A DNA stretch of 64,000 nt from JAJPHI01 sp035541875 (GTDB taxonomy: Bacteria > Desulfobacterota > Binatia > Binatales > Binataceae), in the NCBI GenBank assembly GCA_035541875.1, contig DATKML010000009.1:62001-126000 (forward strand). Reading direction: 5' to 3'. The translations under genes were made by a program, and so were the position numbers. Positions 52,761-61,150 of the stretch are shown one piece after another (position 1 is the stretch's first letter; each line of letters opens with the position of its first letter). The notes beneath the pieces are model-generated. The model made no database searches. It was given only the letters and a program-made list of their open reading frames with translations, and had not been told where the DNA came from.

Positions 52761-54863
52761 TCAGCCGGCGGCCGCGGTCTCGTCAGCGGCGTTGGCCGCT
52801 GTGACGACCTCGCTGATCGCAGTCATCAGGGTGGCGCGGCGGATTGGCTTGCTGACGTGCGTGTCGCATCCGGCCTCGAAGCTCTTGCCGACTGCTTCAT
52901 CGAGCACCGAAGCAGTGAGCGCAATCACGGGGGTGCGTGAGATCCCTTGCGCCTCTTCCCAGGTCCGGATTTCGCGCACGGCCTGATAGCCGTCCATCAC
53001 CGGCATCTGGATATCCATCAGCACGACGTCGTACTGATTTTCCATAAATTTACGTACTGCGATCTCACCGTTGTCGGCGTGCTCGACGGAGCATCCGGTC
53101 TTCTTCAGGAAAGCGTCGATTAAGAGCCGGTTATCTTCGGAGTCATCGGCAACAAGGACCCGCATCGGGCGTCCGAGCGGTTGTGACTCGCGAGTAGCTT
53201 CGCGACTCGCCGGCATGATCACGCGCGACGGGACGGGCGGAGGAGTCGGCATAGCTGCCTCGGCTGGTTCTGGCGGCTCGGGAACGGCAGGGGTAGCGAC
53301 TGCCTGCACTGCGGCCGTGACCTCGGCGCGCCGCACCGGCTTGATTAGGTGGCGAAGCAGCCCAAGCTTGCGCAGCAGTGGAAGCTTCTGGTTCAGGTCG
53401 TCAGCTGTGACCATCGGGATAACCTTTGTCATGTCCAAGCCGTTGGCTTGCATTTGCCGGGCAGTTTCGCAGCCATCCATCTGCGCCATCCGGCAATCGA
53501 GCAGCACGATACTGTCGCGATTCCCTTCCAGCGCAACCCGTTCCAATGCCTCATTACCGCTCGATGCGGTCGTAACGATCGCACCCTGATGAGCCAGATG
53601 GCTCGCGAGGGCGTAGCGCGCGCCGGGCGAGTCGTCCACGACGAGCACCTTGACGCCGAGCAGCGGTGGAGGATCGTTCCGAGGTTGGGTCGGCTTGCTC
53701 TTTACATCGAGGCGCACAACGACGTGGAATGTCGTTCCTTGGCCAATCTGGCTTTCGACCCAGATCCGACCACCCATCAAGTCGGTGAGTTGTTTAACGA
53801 TAGCCAGACCCAACCCGGTTCCGCCGTACTTCCTGGCGGTCGAGGCCTCTGCCTGTCTGTAACCTTCGAAGATCGCGTCCAGTTGGTCAGCGGCGATACC
53901 AACGCCAGTATCGCGGATCGCGAAGTGAACCGCGCAGTTATTATCTTCAGGTGATACTTTAAGTTCGATTTCGCCCGTGCCCGTGAATTTGATCGCGTTG
54001 CCGATCAGGTTCACGAGAATTTGCCGCAGGCGTAGCGGATCGCCAACCGCACCTGATGGCGTTCCGGGCGCGATATTTACGATCAATTCCAGCTTTTTCT
54101 GATGGGCTTTGATAGCGAGCATCTCAGCGACGCGCTCGACGGCCTCATGAAGGTCGAACTCGGTCCGCTCCAACTGTAAGTGGCCGCTCTCGACTCGAGC
54201 GAAGTCGAGGATATTGTTGATCAGAACCAGCAACGCTCCGCCGCTATTGATCATGATGCTCAGGTACTTCTGCTGCTCGGCACTCAACGGACTGTCGCCG
54301 AGAACCTCGGCCATCCCTAGAAGCGCGTTCATCGGGGTCCGAATCTCGTGCGACATGCTCGAGAGAAACTCGGTCTTGGCGCGAGAAGCGGCCTCGGCGG
54401 CGTCCAGCGCCTCTTTCATCGTGTATTCGCTGTGTTTGATCGCGTCGATATCGCGGAAGGTCGTGACGACGCACTCGCCTTCATCCAGTTCGATTAGGAA
54501 GCCCGAGACGAGACATACGAGCTTTGCACCGCTTACCAGCCGAATCTCGGCCTCGCTGTTCTGCACCTGCCGATAAGCTTGAAGCGCACTCCAGTAGGCC
54601 TCATAGGCACCATCGTCTTGCCACAGACCCAGGTCAGCGACCGAAGCTCCAACGACGCTCTTAGCTGCAAATTCCTTAGCGAGGAACGCGAGATTGATGC
54701 GGAGGACTTTGCCGTCGCTCAGATGCGAAATCATCTGGGGGTCGGGGTTAGCGTCGAAGAACTTCCAGAGTGCGTTCGCTGTCGCGCCAGAAGAAGGCTT
54801 ACCGGCGCGGAGTTTTTCCGTTCCGTCCTTCAATAAAGGGGCGCTGTGCGATTGAACCACCAT
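52761..54863 (-). CDS. Cytosolic hybrid sensor histidine kinase with two receiver domains
   Basis: A 700-residue protein with no transmembrane helix. Layout: PAS-like sensor (about 30-145), HisKA with His172 in SSMSHEIRTPMNALLGMAE, HATPase with NLIGNAIKFT, DTGVGI and GTGLGLAIVKQL, receiver 1 (KVLVVDDSPGARYAL ... IVLLDCRMAQMDG), a Pro-rich linker (about 535-555), and receiver 2 (MRVLVADDSEDNRLLI ... VVLMDIQMPVMDG). No Hpt domain or DNA-binding output is attached, so phosphate must pass to another protein. No cognate regulator is adjacent. The gene is upstream of a long gap and may be monocistronic. Confidence 0.9.
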   Translation of the reverse strand: MVVQSHSAPLLKDGTEKLRAGKPSSGATANALWKFFDANPDPQMISHLSDGKVLRINLAFLAKEFAAKSVVGASVADLGLWQDDGAYEAYWSALQAYRQVQNSEAEIRLVSGAKLVCLVSGFLIELDEGECVVTTFRDIDAIKHSEYTMKEALDAAEAASRAKTEFLSSMSHEIRTPMNALLGMAEVLGDSPLSAEQQKYLSIMINSGGALLVLINNILDFARVESGHLQLERTEFDLHEAVERVAEMLAIKAHQKKLELIVNIAPGTPSGAVGDPLRLRQILVNLIGNAIKFTGTGEIELKVSPEDNNCAVHFAIRDTGVGIAADQLDAIFEGYRQAEASTARKYGGTGLGLAIVKQLTDLMGGRIWVESQIGQGTTFHVVVRLDVKSKPTQPRNDPPPLLGVKVLVVDDSPGARYALASHLAHQGAIVTTASSGNEALERVALEGNRDSIVLLDCRMAQMDGCETARQMQANGLDMTKVIPMVTADDLNQKLPLLRKLGLLRHLIKPVRRAEVTAAVQAVATPAVPEPPEPAEAAMPTPPPVPSRVIMPASREATRESQPLGRPMRVLVADDSEDNRLLIDAFLKKTGCSVEHADNGEIAVRKFMENQYDVVLMDIQMPVMDGYQAVREIRTWEEAQGISRTPVIALTASVLDEAVGKSFEAGCDTHVSKPIRRATLMTAISEVVTAANAADETAAAG

Positions 54864-55259
54864 CGATGATGCTCGAGCCTAAATCGGCCTCCTTACAGCA
54901 AGGCCGATGCCCAAGCTTCCGCTAAAGATCTCTAGCCTAGACCCCTGGCGATTCGTTTTCCGTTCGCAGTCGGAACGCTAGCTCGCTCTCCTGCTACATC
55001 GATGTCGAGGCAAGCTACGCTGGTTAGTGCTCACTTGCGGTGAATAACGCGTCAACCTAGATACTCCACCTGTCTCCTGGAAAGTGAGTTCGGAACCGCC
55101 ACATAAGTGCGGTTTTGCTAACGCGATGCTCTCTTGGATAGTTTTATTAACAAATATCTCTCTATTTTAGGCTTTAGGAATAAATAGCAGAACTGACTCA
55201 TTGATGATTCAGAAAAGACGAGAACCGTAGCGCAAATGAAGCAGAACCGGACGCTAGGA
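54864..55259. other. Gene-free spacer between two histidine-kinase genes
   Basis: No credible gene in 396 bases. The central part holds a small hairpin (AACCG-C-CAC-ATAA-GTG-CGGTT, 55094-55115) followed by TTTT, and the right part (55140-55200) is AT-rich. The left end is the promoter side of the hybrid kinase. No known riboswitch fold is recognised. Confidence 0.4.
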
Positions 55260-56387
55260 TCAGGCGAGCGGCAGGATAACGCAGAAGGTCATACCTGCGG
55301 ATTTTCCATTATCGTCAGCGTCAGGGGTCAGCCTCTTTTTCTCCGAATTAAGGTGTAGGCCGCCACCCTCCGCCCAGATCTTCCCGCCGTGCAGTGCGAC
55401 CGTGCGCTGGCTTAAGACGAGGCCAAGGCCATTCCCCTCTGCCTTCGTTGTAAAGAATGGCGCGAAGAGCTGAGCCATCTCTTCCTGGGTCATCCCGCTG
55501 CCGTTGTCGCTGACTTCAACGCGCAAAAACTGTCGGCGGCGCCCCTCCGAACTTACGCGTAGCTGCGTCTCGATCGCAGTCTTAATCCTGATGTGGCCGC
55601 TTTCGTTGCCGTTGGCGGGGATCGCCTCAACGGCATTGCGCAGCAGATTTACGAAGACCCGCTCCAACGCTTCGGCATCGCCGTTGATTTCCGGCAGACT
55701 CGGATCGAAGAGCTGCTCGATTCGGATACCGTCGGGTGCGGTCTCGAAAAGGCCAGCCGTCTTCAGGGCTTGATGAAGCACCTGATGGATATTCAGTTTG
55801 TCGCTGCGGAGCCGGGCAGGGCGCGAGGCGGCCATCGCCTGCTCCACCAGACTCGTGATCCGATTCACACCGTGGAGGATCAACCCGCAGTATTGCTCGG
55901 CACGCGCGTCGCCGGGGTACATGACCTTGAGCAGTTCCGCCGCCCCTTTGATACCCGTGAGCGGGTTCTTGACCTCGTGCGCCAATCCTGCCGGCGAGAG
56001 CCGCACCACCTGCAGGTCGGGGTCGAGCGTCCGCTCCATCGTACGCTGCGACGATAAATCGTGCAGAAGCAGAATGACGCCCTTGGTCGGAGCATGCCGC
56101 TTGCCGAGCATCGGCGACACCTGCGCGTGCACGGCTATCTTTCGACGTTCCAAGGTCAGAACGGCGTCGGGATTGTCCATGATTTGCGCCCGTTGAAGTG
56201 ACGCTTGAAGCATCTCGCGCAACCATGGATTGCTCGCGAGCACGCTTCGGACGGTTGTCTCGGCGATGGTTCCTTCGAGCAGCGTTTCGGCCGCCGGATT
56301 GGAGGCAAGAGGGATGAAATCCAGGGAAAGGACAATCAGCGCGTCGGGCAGTCCTTCAATGATCTCGCGCCAAAGATTCGTCGCCAT
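55260..56387 (-). CDS. NtrB-like sensor histidine kinase
   Basis: A 375-residue soluble kinase. A PAS-like N-terminal domain (about 5-125: LIVLSLDFIPLASNPAAETLL) is followed by the phosphoacceptor His137 in GLAHEVKNPLTGIKGAAELL, the NtrB/GlnL signature. The ATPase part shows VFVNLLRNAVEAIP (N box), VSDNGSGMTQEEM and GNGLGLVLSQRTV. NtrB senses nitrogen status via PII and phosphorylates NtrC, but no ntrC or glnA gene is in the window, so the partner and signal are uncertain. Confidence 0.85.
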   Translation of the reverse strand: MATNLWREIIEGLPDALIVLSLDFIPLASNPAAETLLEGTIAETTVRSVLASNPWLREMLQASLQRAQIMDNPDAVLTLERRKIAVHAQVSPMLGKRHAPTKGVILLLHDLSSQRTMERTLDPDLQVVRLSPAGLAHEVKNPLTGIKGAAELLKVMYPGDARAEQYCGLILHGVNRITSLVEQAMAASRPARLRSDKLNIHQVLHQALKTAGLFETAPDGIRIEQLFDPSLPEINGDAEALERVFVNLLRNAVEAIPANGNESGHIRIKTAIETQLRVSSEGRRRQFLRVEVSDNGSGMTQEEMAQLFAPFFTTKAEGNGLGLVLSQRTVALHGGKIWAEGGGLHLNSEKKRLTPDADDNGKSAGMTFCVILPLA

Positions 56388-56601
56388 CTCGTCTCATAAC
56401 TAGCATAGGCCCGCGATCTTACTAACAACTAGGGACGCAGCCCTCTCAACGGCCGGATAAAACCGTCATAAAGCCTAACGTAACGCTTTAAAGATTTATT
56501 AAAAACTTGTTTATAAAATAAGTTTTTTTTATGGTTAAAGGGTTGCCTCAAGTGGGTCGCGAAGGTAGCTTGGGCGTCGGTTCCGGGGGGAGCCGATTCG
56601 C
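56388..56601. promoter_or_regulatory. AT-rich upstream region of the MltD-like gene
   Basis: Bases 56490-56530 are strikingly AT-rich compared with the surrounding genes. They include TTTATAAAAT flanked by AAAAACTT / AAGTTTTT (56502-56509 and 56521-56528), an 8-bp A/T inverted repeat. This may be the promoter of the following gene, or a weak terminator-like palindrome; no clear -35/-10 pair can be fixed. Confidence 0.35.
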
Positions 56602-57594
56602 GTGAAACGAATAGGCCTCAACTTCAGCGTATTTGCACTCTGCGCCATAACGGCCGCCGGATGCTCGCCTGCGCTCGATTCTTCCCCCAATGGAAATCAA
56701 CTTAGTGTCTCAGGTCCAGTCGAAGTCCAGCAACCGGTTGCGAGCTCGTTGCCCAAACGCGATGACACCGGGCTGGGCGGCTATCAGCTTTCCTCGCTCG
56801 GACCGGGACAGCTACCCTTTGTGCGTAGTGAAGCGAAGGGGGTCGATCCCTTTCCTTTGGTTCTGAGCCGCACGGTTCAGAACTATGTCGACGCCTACCT
56901 GAACCAGCCGGAAGCGCTTAGAAAGTCCGTTCAGCGGAGTTCGCCCTTTTACAACGAGATGGTCTCCTTGCTCCAGGAGCGAGGACTACCATCGGATCTG
57001 CTTTATCTAAGCTTTGCCGAAAGCGGCTTCTCGTACGAAGGGGCCGGTCCTTGGCAGCTCAGCAAGCAAACGGCTCGTCGCTACGGCTTACGAGTGAACG
57101 ATTGGGTCGACGAGCGGCGCGATCCGGTTAAGGCAACCCGCGCAGCGGCCGATTACCTGAGTGAGCTGCACGAGCAGGTCGGTCCGGATTGGCGGATGAC
57201 TGTGGTCGCATGGAATAACGGCGAAAATGGCGTCGACCGCTATATGCATCTGCGGGACGCTTCCTACGATAGTTTCGTCACGCGGCTCCCATGGCGAACC
57301 CGTTCGCTGCTGAATCGTTTTATGGCTGTCGCGCTCATCGCGCACAACCATAAACACGAATTCGCGATGACCCAGACCAACAGCAACCCTCCACAGTATC
57401 GGACTTTGGTTGTGCGCGGCGGTACGTCACTTCGCACGATTGCCCAGCAGGAGCATACGAGTGTGGAAACGTTGGGTCGCTTGAACCCGGCGCTCTTCCG
57501 CCAGATCGTTCCGCCTGATACCGCTGCTTACCCGGTCCGCGTCCCGCTTGAGCGGCATGCGGCAGGCGACCTTCCCGAAAATCGGGAAGGCTGA
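56602..57594 (+). CDS. Lipoprotein lytic transglycosylase, MltD-like, with LysM-like tail
   Basis: A 330-residue lipoprotein (signal peptide, lipobox TAAGC, Cys21) starting at GTG. The SLT domain has catalytic Glu140 in LSFAESGFSYEGAGPWQ, then RYGLRVNDWVDERRDPVKATRAAADYL and WNNGENGVDRY, as in MltD. The stretch between ES and GPWQ is about six residues shorter than in ordinary MltD. The C-terminal segment LVVRGGTSLRTIAQQEHTSVETLGRLNPAL is LysM-like. It should cleave peptidoglycan from the periplasmic side of the outer membrane. It lies alone between a kinase gene and the SDR gene. Confidence 0.8.
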   Translation: MKRIGLNFSVFALCAITAAGCSPALDSSPNGNQLSVSGPVEVQQPVASSLPKRDDTGLGGYQLSSLGPGQLPFVRSEAKGVDPFPLVLSRTVQNYVDAYLNQPEALRKSVQRSSPFYNEMVSLLQERGLPSDLLYLSFAESGFSYEGAGPWQLSKQTARRYGLRVNDWVDERRDPVKATRAAADYLSELHEQVGPDWRMTVVAWNNGENGVDRYMHLRDASYDSFVTRLPWRTRSLLNRFMAVALIAHNHKHEFAMTQTNSNPPQYRTLVVRGGTSLRTIAQQEHTSVETLGRLNPALFRQIVPPDTAAYPVRVPLERHAAGDLPENREG

Positions 57595-57617
57595 GCCGAC
57601 CGCTTTTCTACCGTTAA

Positions 57618-58403
57618 TCAGACAGACTTAATCGTTCCACCTTCGACCCGGATCATCGATCCGGTGATATAACCTGCCCACTGGCTCGCGAGGAACGCAG
57701 CGATCGCGCCGAACTCCGCCGGATCACCGATACGGCCGACCGGAACCTGGCTCGCGATACGTTTGTTGACCTCATCAAGACTGATGTTTTCTCGCTGTGC
57801 TCGCGATTTGGCGACCGAAGCGATGCGATCCGTCGCGAAAGGTCCGGGGAGCAGGGTGTTCACTGTGATACCGTCGCGGGCGACCTCGCCGGACAGCGTC
57901 TTGGCCCATCCGACGACCGATGCGCGCAGCGTGTTGGAGATGCCGATAATTGCGATCGGCTGAACCACCGATTCGGAGGCGACGTTGATGATTCGCCCCC
58001 ACTTACGCGCCCGCATATCCGGCAGGACCAGGTCGGTCAGTCGGAAGAAGACCAAGACCATCTGGCGGAACTGCGCTTCCCAGAGGTCGGGTGAGACACC
58101 GATAACCGGCGAGGGCGGAGGTCCACCGGAGTTGTTCAAGAGGATATCGATCGGTCCAAGCTTCTGACGGGTTACCTCGACGGCGCGTTCGACACTCGAC
58201 CAGTCGGCGAGGTCGGCAGCGACGCCGATCGCACGTCCGCCTGAGCTATTAATTTCGGCGACGGTCTTGTCGATCGCTTCCTGGCCGCGCGCCATGATCG
58301 AGACGGCCACCCCTTCGGCTGCGAGCGCCTGGGCCACGCCTCGGCCGAGTCCCTTGCTGCCGCCCAGCACCAACGCCGTTTTTTCGGCGATTTTCAGATC
58401 CAT
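57618..58403 (-). CDS. Atypical SDR lacking the YxxxK motif
   Basis: A 261-residue Rossmann protein. The cofactor loop LGGSKGLGRGVA (Gly14-Gly20), NNSGG and Ser143 (VASES) are normal for an SDR, but where Tyr and Lys belong there is GISNTLR (Ser156, Arg160). A known SDR subgroup has this SNxLR replacement and is annotated as FabG-like, often without proven activity. NTLLPGPFATDRI follows. It may act with a different mechanism or be a binding protein. It is convergent with the lytic transglycosylase gene and divergent from moeA. Confidence 0.8.
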   Translation of the reverse strand: MDLKIAEKTALVLGGSKGLGRGVAQALAAEGVAVSIMARGQEAIDKTVAEINSSGGRAIGVAADLADWSSVERAVEVTRQKLGPIDILLNNSGGPPPSPVIGVSPDLWEAQFRQMVLVFFRLTDLVLPDMRARKWGRIINVASESVVQPIAIIGISNTLRASVVGWAKTLSGEVARDGITVNTLLPGPFATDRIASVAKSRAQRENISLDEVNKRIASQVPVGRIGDPAEFGAIAAFLASQWAGYITGSMIRVEGGTIKSV

Positions 58404-58572
58404 TCCTGACTCCTTTAATTGCTGCGAAGCGGGAGATATCCGATTGCGGAAAGGCTCGCCGCGTCTTCATCGCGGATACTGACTTTCCGGCGCAATTACA
58501 AGGTTGCTTAGCCGAGCGGGGTAGTCTGACCAGCTTTTGCGAGGTCGTTGGGTTTCGTATGCTGAAGCCACG

Positions 58573-59838
58573 ATGCCAATCAGTGTCGATGAAGCTCTCA
58601 ACCTAGTTCTGGACAACGTCGCTCCGCTTGGGATGGAACGCGTGGCGATCAGCTCTGCGCTACATCGGGTGTTGGGCGAAGCGATCAGTTCGCCGCGCGA
58701 TATACCGGGATTCGACAACTCCGCGATGGATGGCTATGCCGTCCGCGCCGCCGATATCCGCGAGGCGAACGAAACGAATCCGGTTAGCCTTAAGGTTCTT
58801 GAGACCGTTGGCGCCGGCGCGATGCCGACGCGCGTCGTCGGTAGCGGTGAGGCAATCCGCACGATGACCGGGGCACCGATCGCCCAGGGCGCCGATACGA
58901 TAATCCAGGTCGAAAGAACCCGCGGAACTGAGTCCAGCGTCGAGATCCTGATATCCGCCGAGAAGGGCGCTTTTGTCCGGCCGCGCGGCGAGGACCTGAA
59001 GGAAGGCGAACTTGTAATCAGCGCAGGTAAGCAGCTTTCGGCCGCCGATATCGGGATGCTCGCCTCGCTAAATCGCGCGGTGGTCGACGTCTATCGGCGA
59101 CCGCGGGTGGCGATCGTCGCGACGGGCGATGAGCTGGTCGACATCGATCAGGTTCCCACCGGCGCTCAGGTCGTGAATTCGAGCGCCTACGCCTTGGCCG
59201 CGGCGATTGCGGAGACCGGAGGAGAGCCCATCATCCTCAAGGTCGCGCGCGACCGCGCTGAGGAAGTGCGCGATAGGCTGAGCGAGGCGCTGGCTTTCGA
59301 CGCGGTACTATCCACTGGCGGTGTTTCGGTCGGTCAGTTCGATCACGTAAAACAGGTGCTCGACGCTCTCGGGCTGCGGCAGCTGTTCCATGGCGTCGCG
59401 CAGAAGCCCGGCCGACCACTGAAGTTCGGCACGATTGGCGGCAAACCAGTTTTTGGACTGCCAGGCAATCCGGTCTCGACGATGGTCTGCTTCTACCTTT
59501 ACGTCCGCCCGGCGCTGCACAAGATGGGCGGCTATCGAGCGCTGAGCTTGCCCCGGCTCCCGGTCCATTGTGCTGCTGAGATGCGAGTCGCCAACGGCCT
59601 TACGGAGTTTATCCGGGTAACGCTGGAGCGTCGCGACGATGGTCTCTATGCCGGGCCGACCGGAAATCAAAGTTCGGGAGTGCTGAGCTCGCTAGGACGA
59701 GCGCATGCACTGCTAATCGGGCCGCGCGAAGTGAATCAGTTGCGGGTCGGCGATCAAGCGGTAGTGCTGCTGCTCGACGCGGGTGCGGCAGCCGAGACTG
59801 ACGCCTTCTTCGAGGAGCGCCGCCGCCAACCCCATTGA
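58573..59838 (+). CDS. moeA: Molybdopterin molybdenumtransferase
   Basis: A 421-residue MoeA, inserting molybdenum into adenylated molybdopterin. Conserved parts are the N-terminal SVDEALNLVLDNV, FDNSAMDGYAVRAADI, the ligation motif GAPIAQGADTIIQVE, the MoaB/MogA-like domain with IVATGDELVDID...GAQVVNSSAYAL and GLPGNPVSTMVCFYLYVRPAL. The ATG at 58573 keeps the family start; an in-frame codon at 58537 would add 12 unlikely residues. It would serve the molybdenum hydroxylase at 10637 among others. Its last 85 bases are overlapped antiparallel by a small membrane-protein frame. Confidence 0.93.
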   Translation: MPISVDEALNLVLDNVAPLGMERVAISSALHRVLGEAISSPRDIPGFDNSAMDGYAVRAADIREANETNPVSLKVLETVGAGAMPTRVVGSGEAIRTMTGAPIAQGADTIIQVERTRGTESSVEILISAEKGAFVRPRGEDLKEGELVISAGKQLSAADIGMLASLNRAVVDVYRRPRVAIVATGDELVDIDQVPTGAQVVNSSAYALAAAIAETGGEPIILKVARDRAEEVRDRLSEALAFDAVLSTGGVSVGQFDHVKQVLDALGLRQLFHGVAQKPGRPLKFGTIGGKPVFGLPGNPVSTMVCFYLYVRPALHKMGGYRALSLPRLPVHCAAEMRVANGLTEFIRVTLERRDDGLYAGPTGNQSSGVLSSLGRAHALLIGPREVNQLRVGDQAVVLLLDAGAAAETDAFFEERRRQPH

Positions 59839-60032
59839 ACGACTATCGTCAGAACGGAACCCACGATCGCTGAAAGCGCCATCACCGTGCCGACAGGGAC
59901 TGGGCGATGGTAGAAATGCGGTACGACGTAAAGTTCGACTGATTGTTCAAGATTTGCGTCGATCAGGTAGGCGATCCAGAGAATGACGATAACGCTGACC
60001 CAGAACTTGGGATTCTTCCACAACTCCGACAT
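59754..60032 (-). CDS. Small LapA-like membrane protein
   Basis: About 92 residues with two hydrophobic helices (WVSVIVILWIAYLID and VGTVMALSAIVGSVLTIVV), separated by a short loop that includes ELYVVPHFYHRPVPVG. This resembles LapA/YciS-type inner-membrane proteins involved in LPS control. The C-terminal tail is Ser/Ala-rich and lies antiparallel over the end of moeA for 85 bases, which is unusual for a real gene and lowers the confidence. No Shine-Dalgarno is evident. Confidence 0.4.
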   Translation of the reverse strand: MSELWKNPKFWVSVIVILWIAYLIDANLEQSVELYVVPHFYHRPVPVGTVMALSAIVGSVLTIVVQWGWRRRSSKKASVSAAAPASSSSTTA

Positions 60033-60094
60033 GATCAAACAGCTTGAGGAGATAAGTTTGGGTTGTCAACGACGCCATATCGGGACCAACGACG

Positions 60095-60574
60095 ATGCGC
60101 TTTAGAGTAGGACAGGGCTTTGATTTCCATCCGCTGGTCGAGGGGCGCAAGCTCATCATCGGCGGCGTCACGATTGAGCATACGCATGGACTACGCGGTC
60201 ATTCCGACGCCGATGTGGCCGCACATGCGCTCGCCAACGCGATCCTCGGTGCGATTGGCGCCGGCGACCTAGGACGCCACTTTCCCGATAACGATCCGCG
60301 CTACAAGGATGCCGAGAGTATCAATCTGTTGAGCACGGTCTGGAAGCATGCGAGCGACCTCGGATGGCGGCTCGGCAACGCCGACGTAACCGTGTTTGCG
60401 CAACGTCCGAAGCTCGCGCCGCATCTGCCGACGATGCGCACCCGGCTATCCGAGGCTCTCGGTGTGCCTGAAGTCCGACTCAATGTTAAAGCATCGAATC
60501 CCGAGGGCATCGGGGCGCTGGGTCGCGGCGACGGGATGGCCGCGGCGGCGATCGTGATGCTCGAGGCGGATTAG
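60095..60574 (+). CDS. ispF: 2-C-methyl-D-erythritol 2,4-cyclodiphosphate synthase
   Basis: A 159-residue enzyme of the MEP isoprenoid pathway, forming the cyclic diphosphate with release of CMP. The zinc ligands Asp10 and His12 lie in VGQGFDFHPL, with RGHSDADVAAHAL holding the third and SNPEGIGALGRGDGMAAAAIVMLE the C-terminal homotrimer region. FPDNDPRYKDAES is the substrate loop. It converges on rlpA with only 2 bases between the stops. No ispD is adjacent, though the two are often fused or paired. Confidence 0.96.
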   Translation: MRFRVGQGFDFHPLVEGRKLIIGGVTIEHTHGLRGHSDADVAAHALANAILGAIGAGDLGRHFPDNDPRYKDAESINLLSTVWKHASDLGWRLGNADVTVFAQRPKLAPHLPTMRTRLSEALGVPEVRLNVKASNPEGIGALGRGDGMAAAAIVMLEAD

Positions 60575-60576
60575 AC

Positions 60577-61143
60577 TCAGTGGAGCAGCTCCAGGAGCCA
60601 CGTCCCTACAGGATCGTGGATGGTCCGGTGTAATGATCCGTGCCGGTAGTAATGCGAATGGTAGCGATGGTGTACCCGCACATTGCCGCTCCATTCTTCC
60701 GGCGCTTCGGGAGCCGCCGAAGCGGTCGCATCGAGGCGAGTAATCCGCACGCGCGCGGTGCCTGCGTGAGTCAGCCCGACCTGATCGGCGGCTGCTTTCG
60801 ATAAATCCAGTCCGCGCCCGCGCACGAATGGGCCGCGATCGTTGATACGCACAATCGTCGATTTACCGGTATCGAGATTGGTGACCTGCACGGTGCTGCC
60901 GAGGGGCAAGGTGCGCGATGCAGCCGTCAGCTGATGCTGGTTGTAGACCTCACCGCTGCTCGTGCGATGGCCGTTGAAACCCGGACCGTACCAGGATGCA
61001 ACGGTCGTAGTTGAAGGACCTTTGCTCCCGACGTGCGTCGGAGGCGTTGAAGGACGTGCCGGAGAGCTCGTCATGCTCGTGCATCCCGCAAACGCGAGCG
61101 GCCCTAACAGCGAGCCGACGAGCCATCCGATGCGTCGGTTCAT
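60577..61143 (-). CDS. rlpA: RlpA-type septal ring lipoprotein
   Basis: A 188-residue lipoprotein with lipobox FAGC (Cys21) and a double-psi beta-barrel: ASWYGPGFNGHRTSSGEVYN, LTAASRTLPLGSTVQVTN, IVRINDRGPFVRGRGLDLSKAAA. RlpA proteins bind or cleave glycan strands stripped of peptides at the division site. No SPOR domain follows; instead the tail is His/Arg/Tyr-rich, so it is a short form. The ATG at 61143 lies 7 bases past the last SDR stop, so transcription may continue from the SDR array. Confidence 0.88.
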   Translation of the reverse strand: MNRRIGWLVGSLLGPLAFAGCTSMTSSPARPSTPPTHVGSKGPSTTTVASWYGPGFNGHRTSSGEVYNQHQLTAASRTLPLGSTVQVTNLDTGKSTIVRINDRGPFVRGRGLDLSKAAADQVGLTHAGTARVRITRLDATASAAPEAPEEWSGNVRVHHRYHSHYYRHGSLHRTIHDPVGTWLLELLH

Positions 61144-61150
61144 CGTTCCG

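Noticed and set aside
56400..56600. Cyclic-di-GMP or other riboswitch upstream of the MltD-like gene
   Set aside because: A GGGACGCA string is present, but the paired elements and conserved tetraloop region of the known fold are not.
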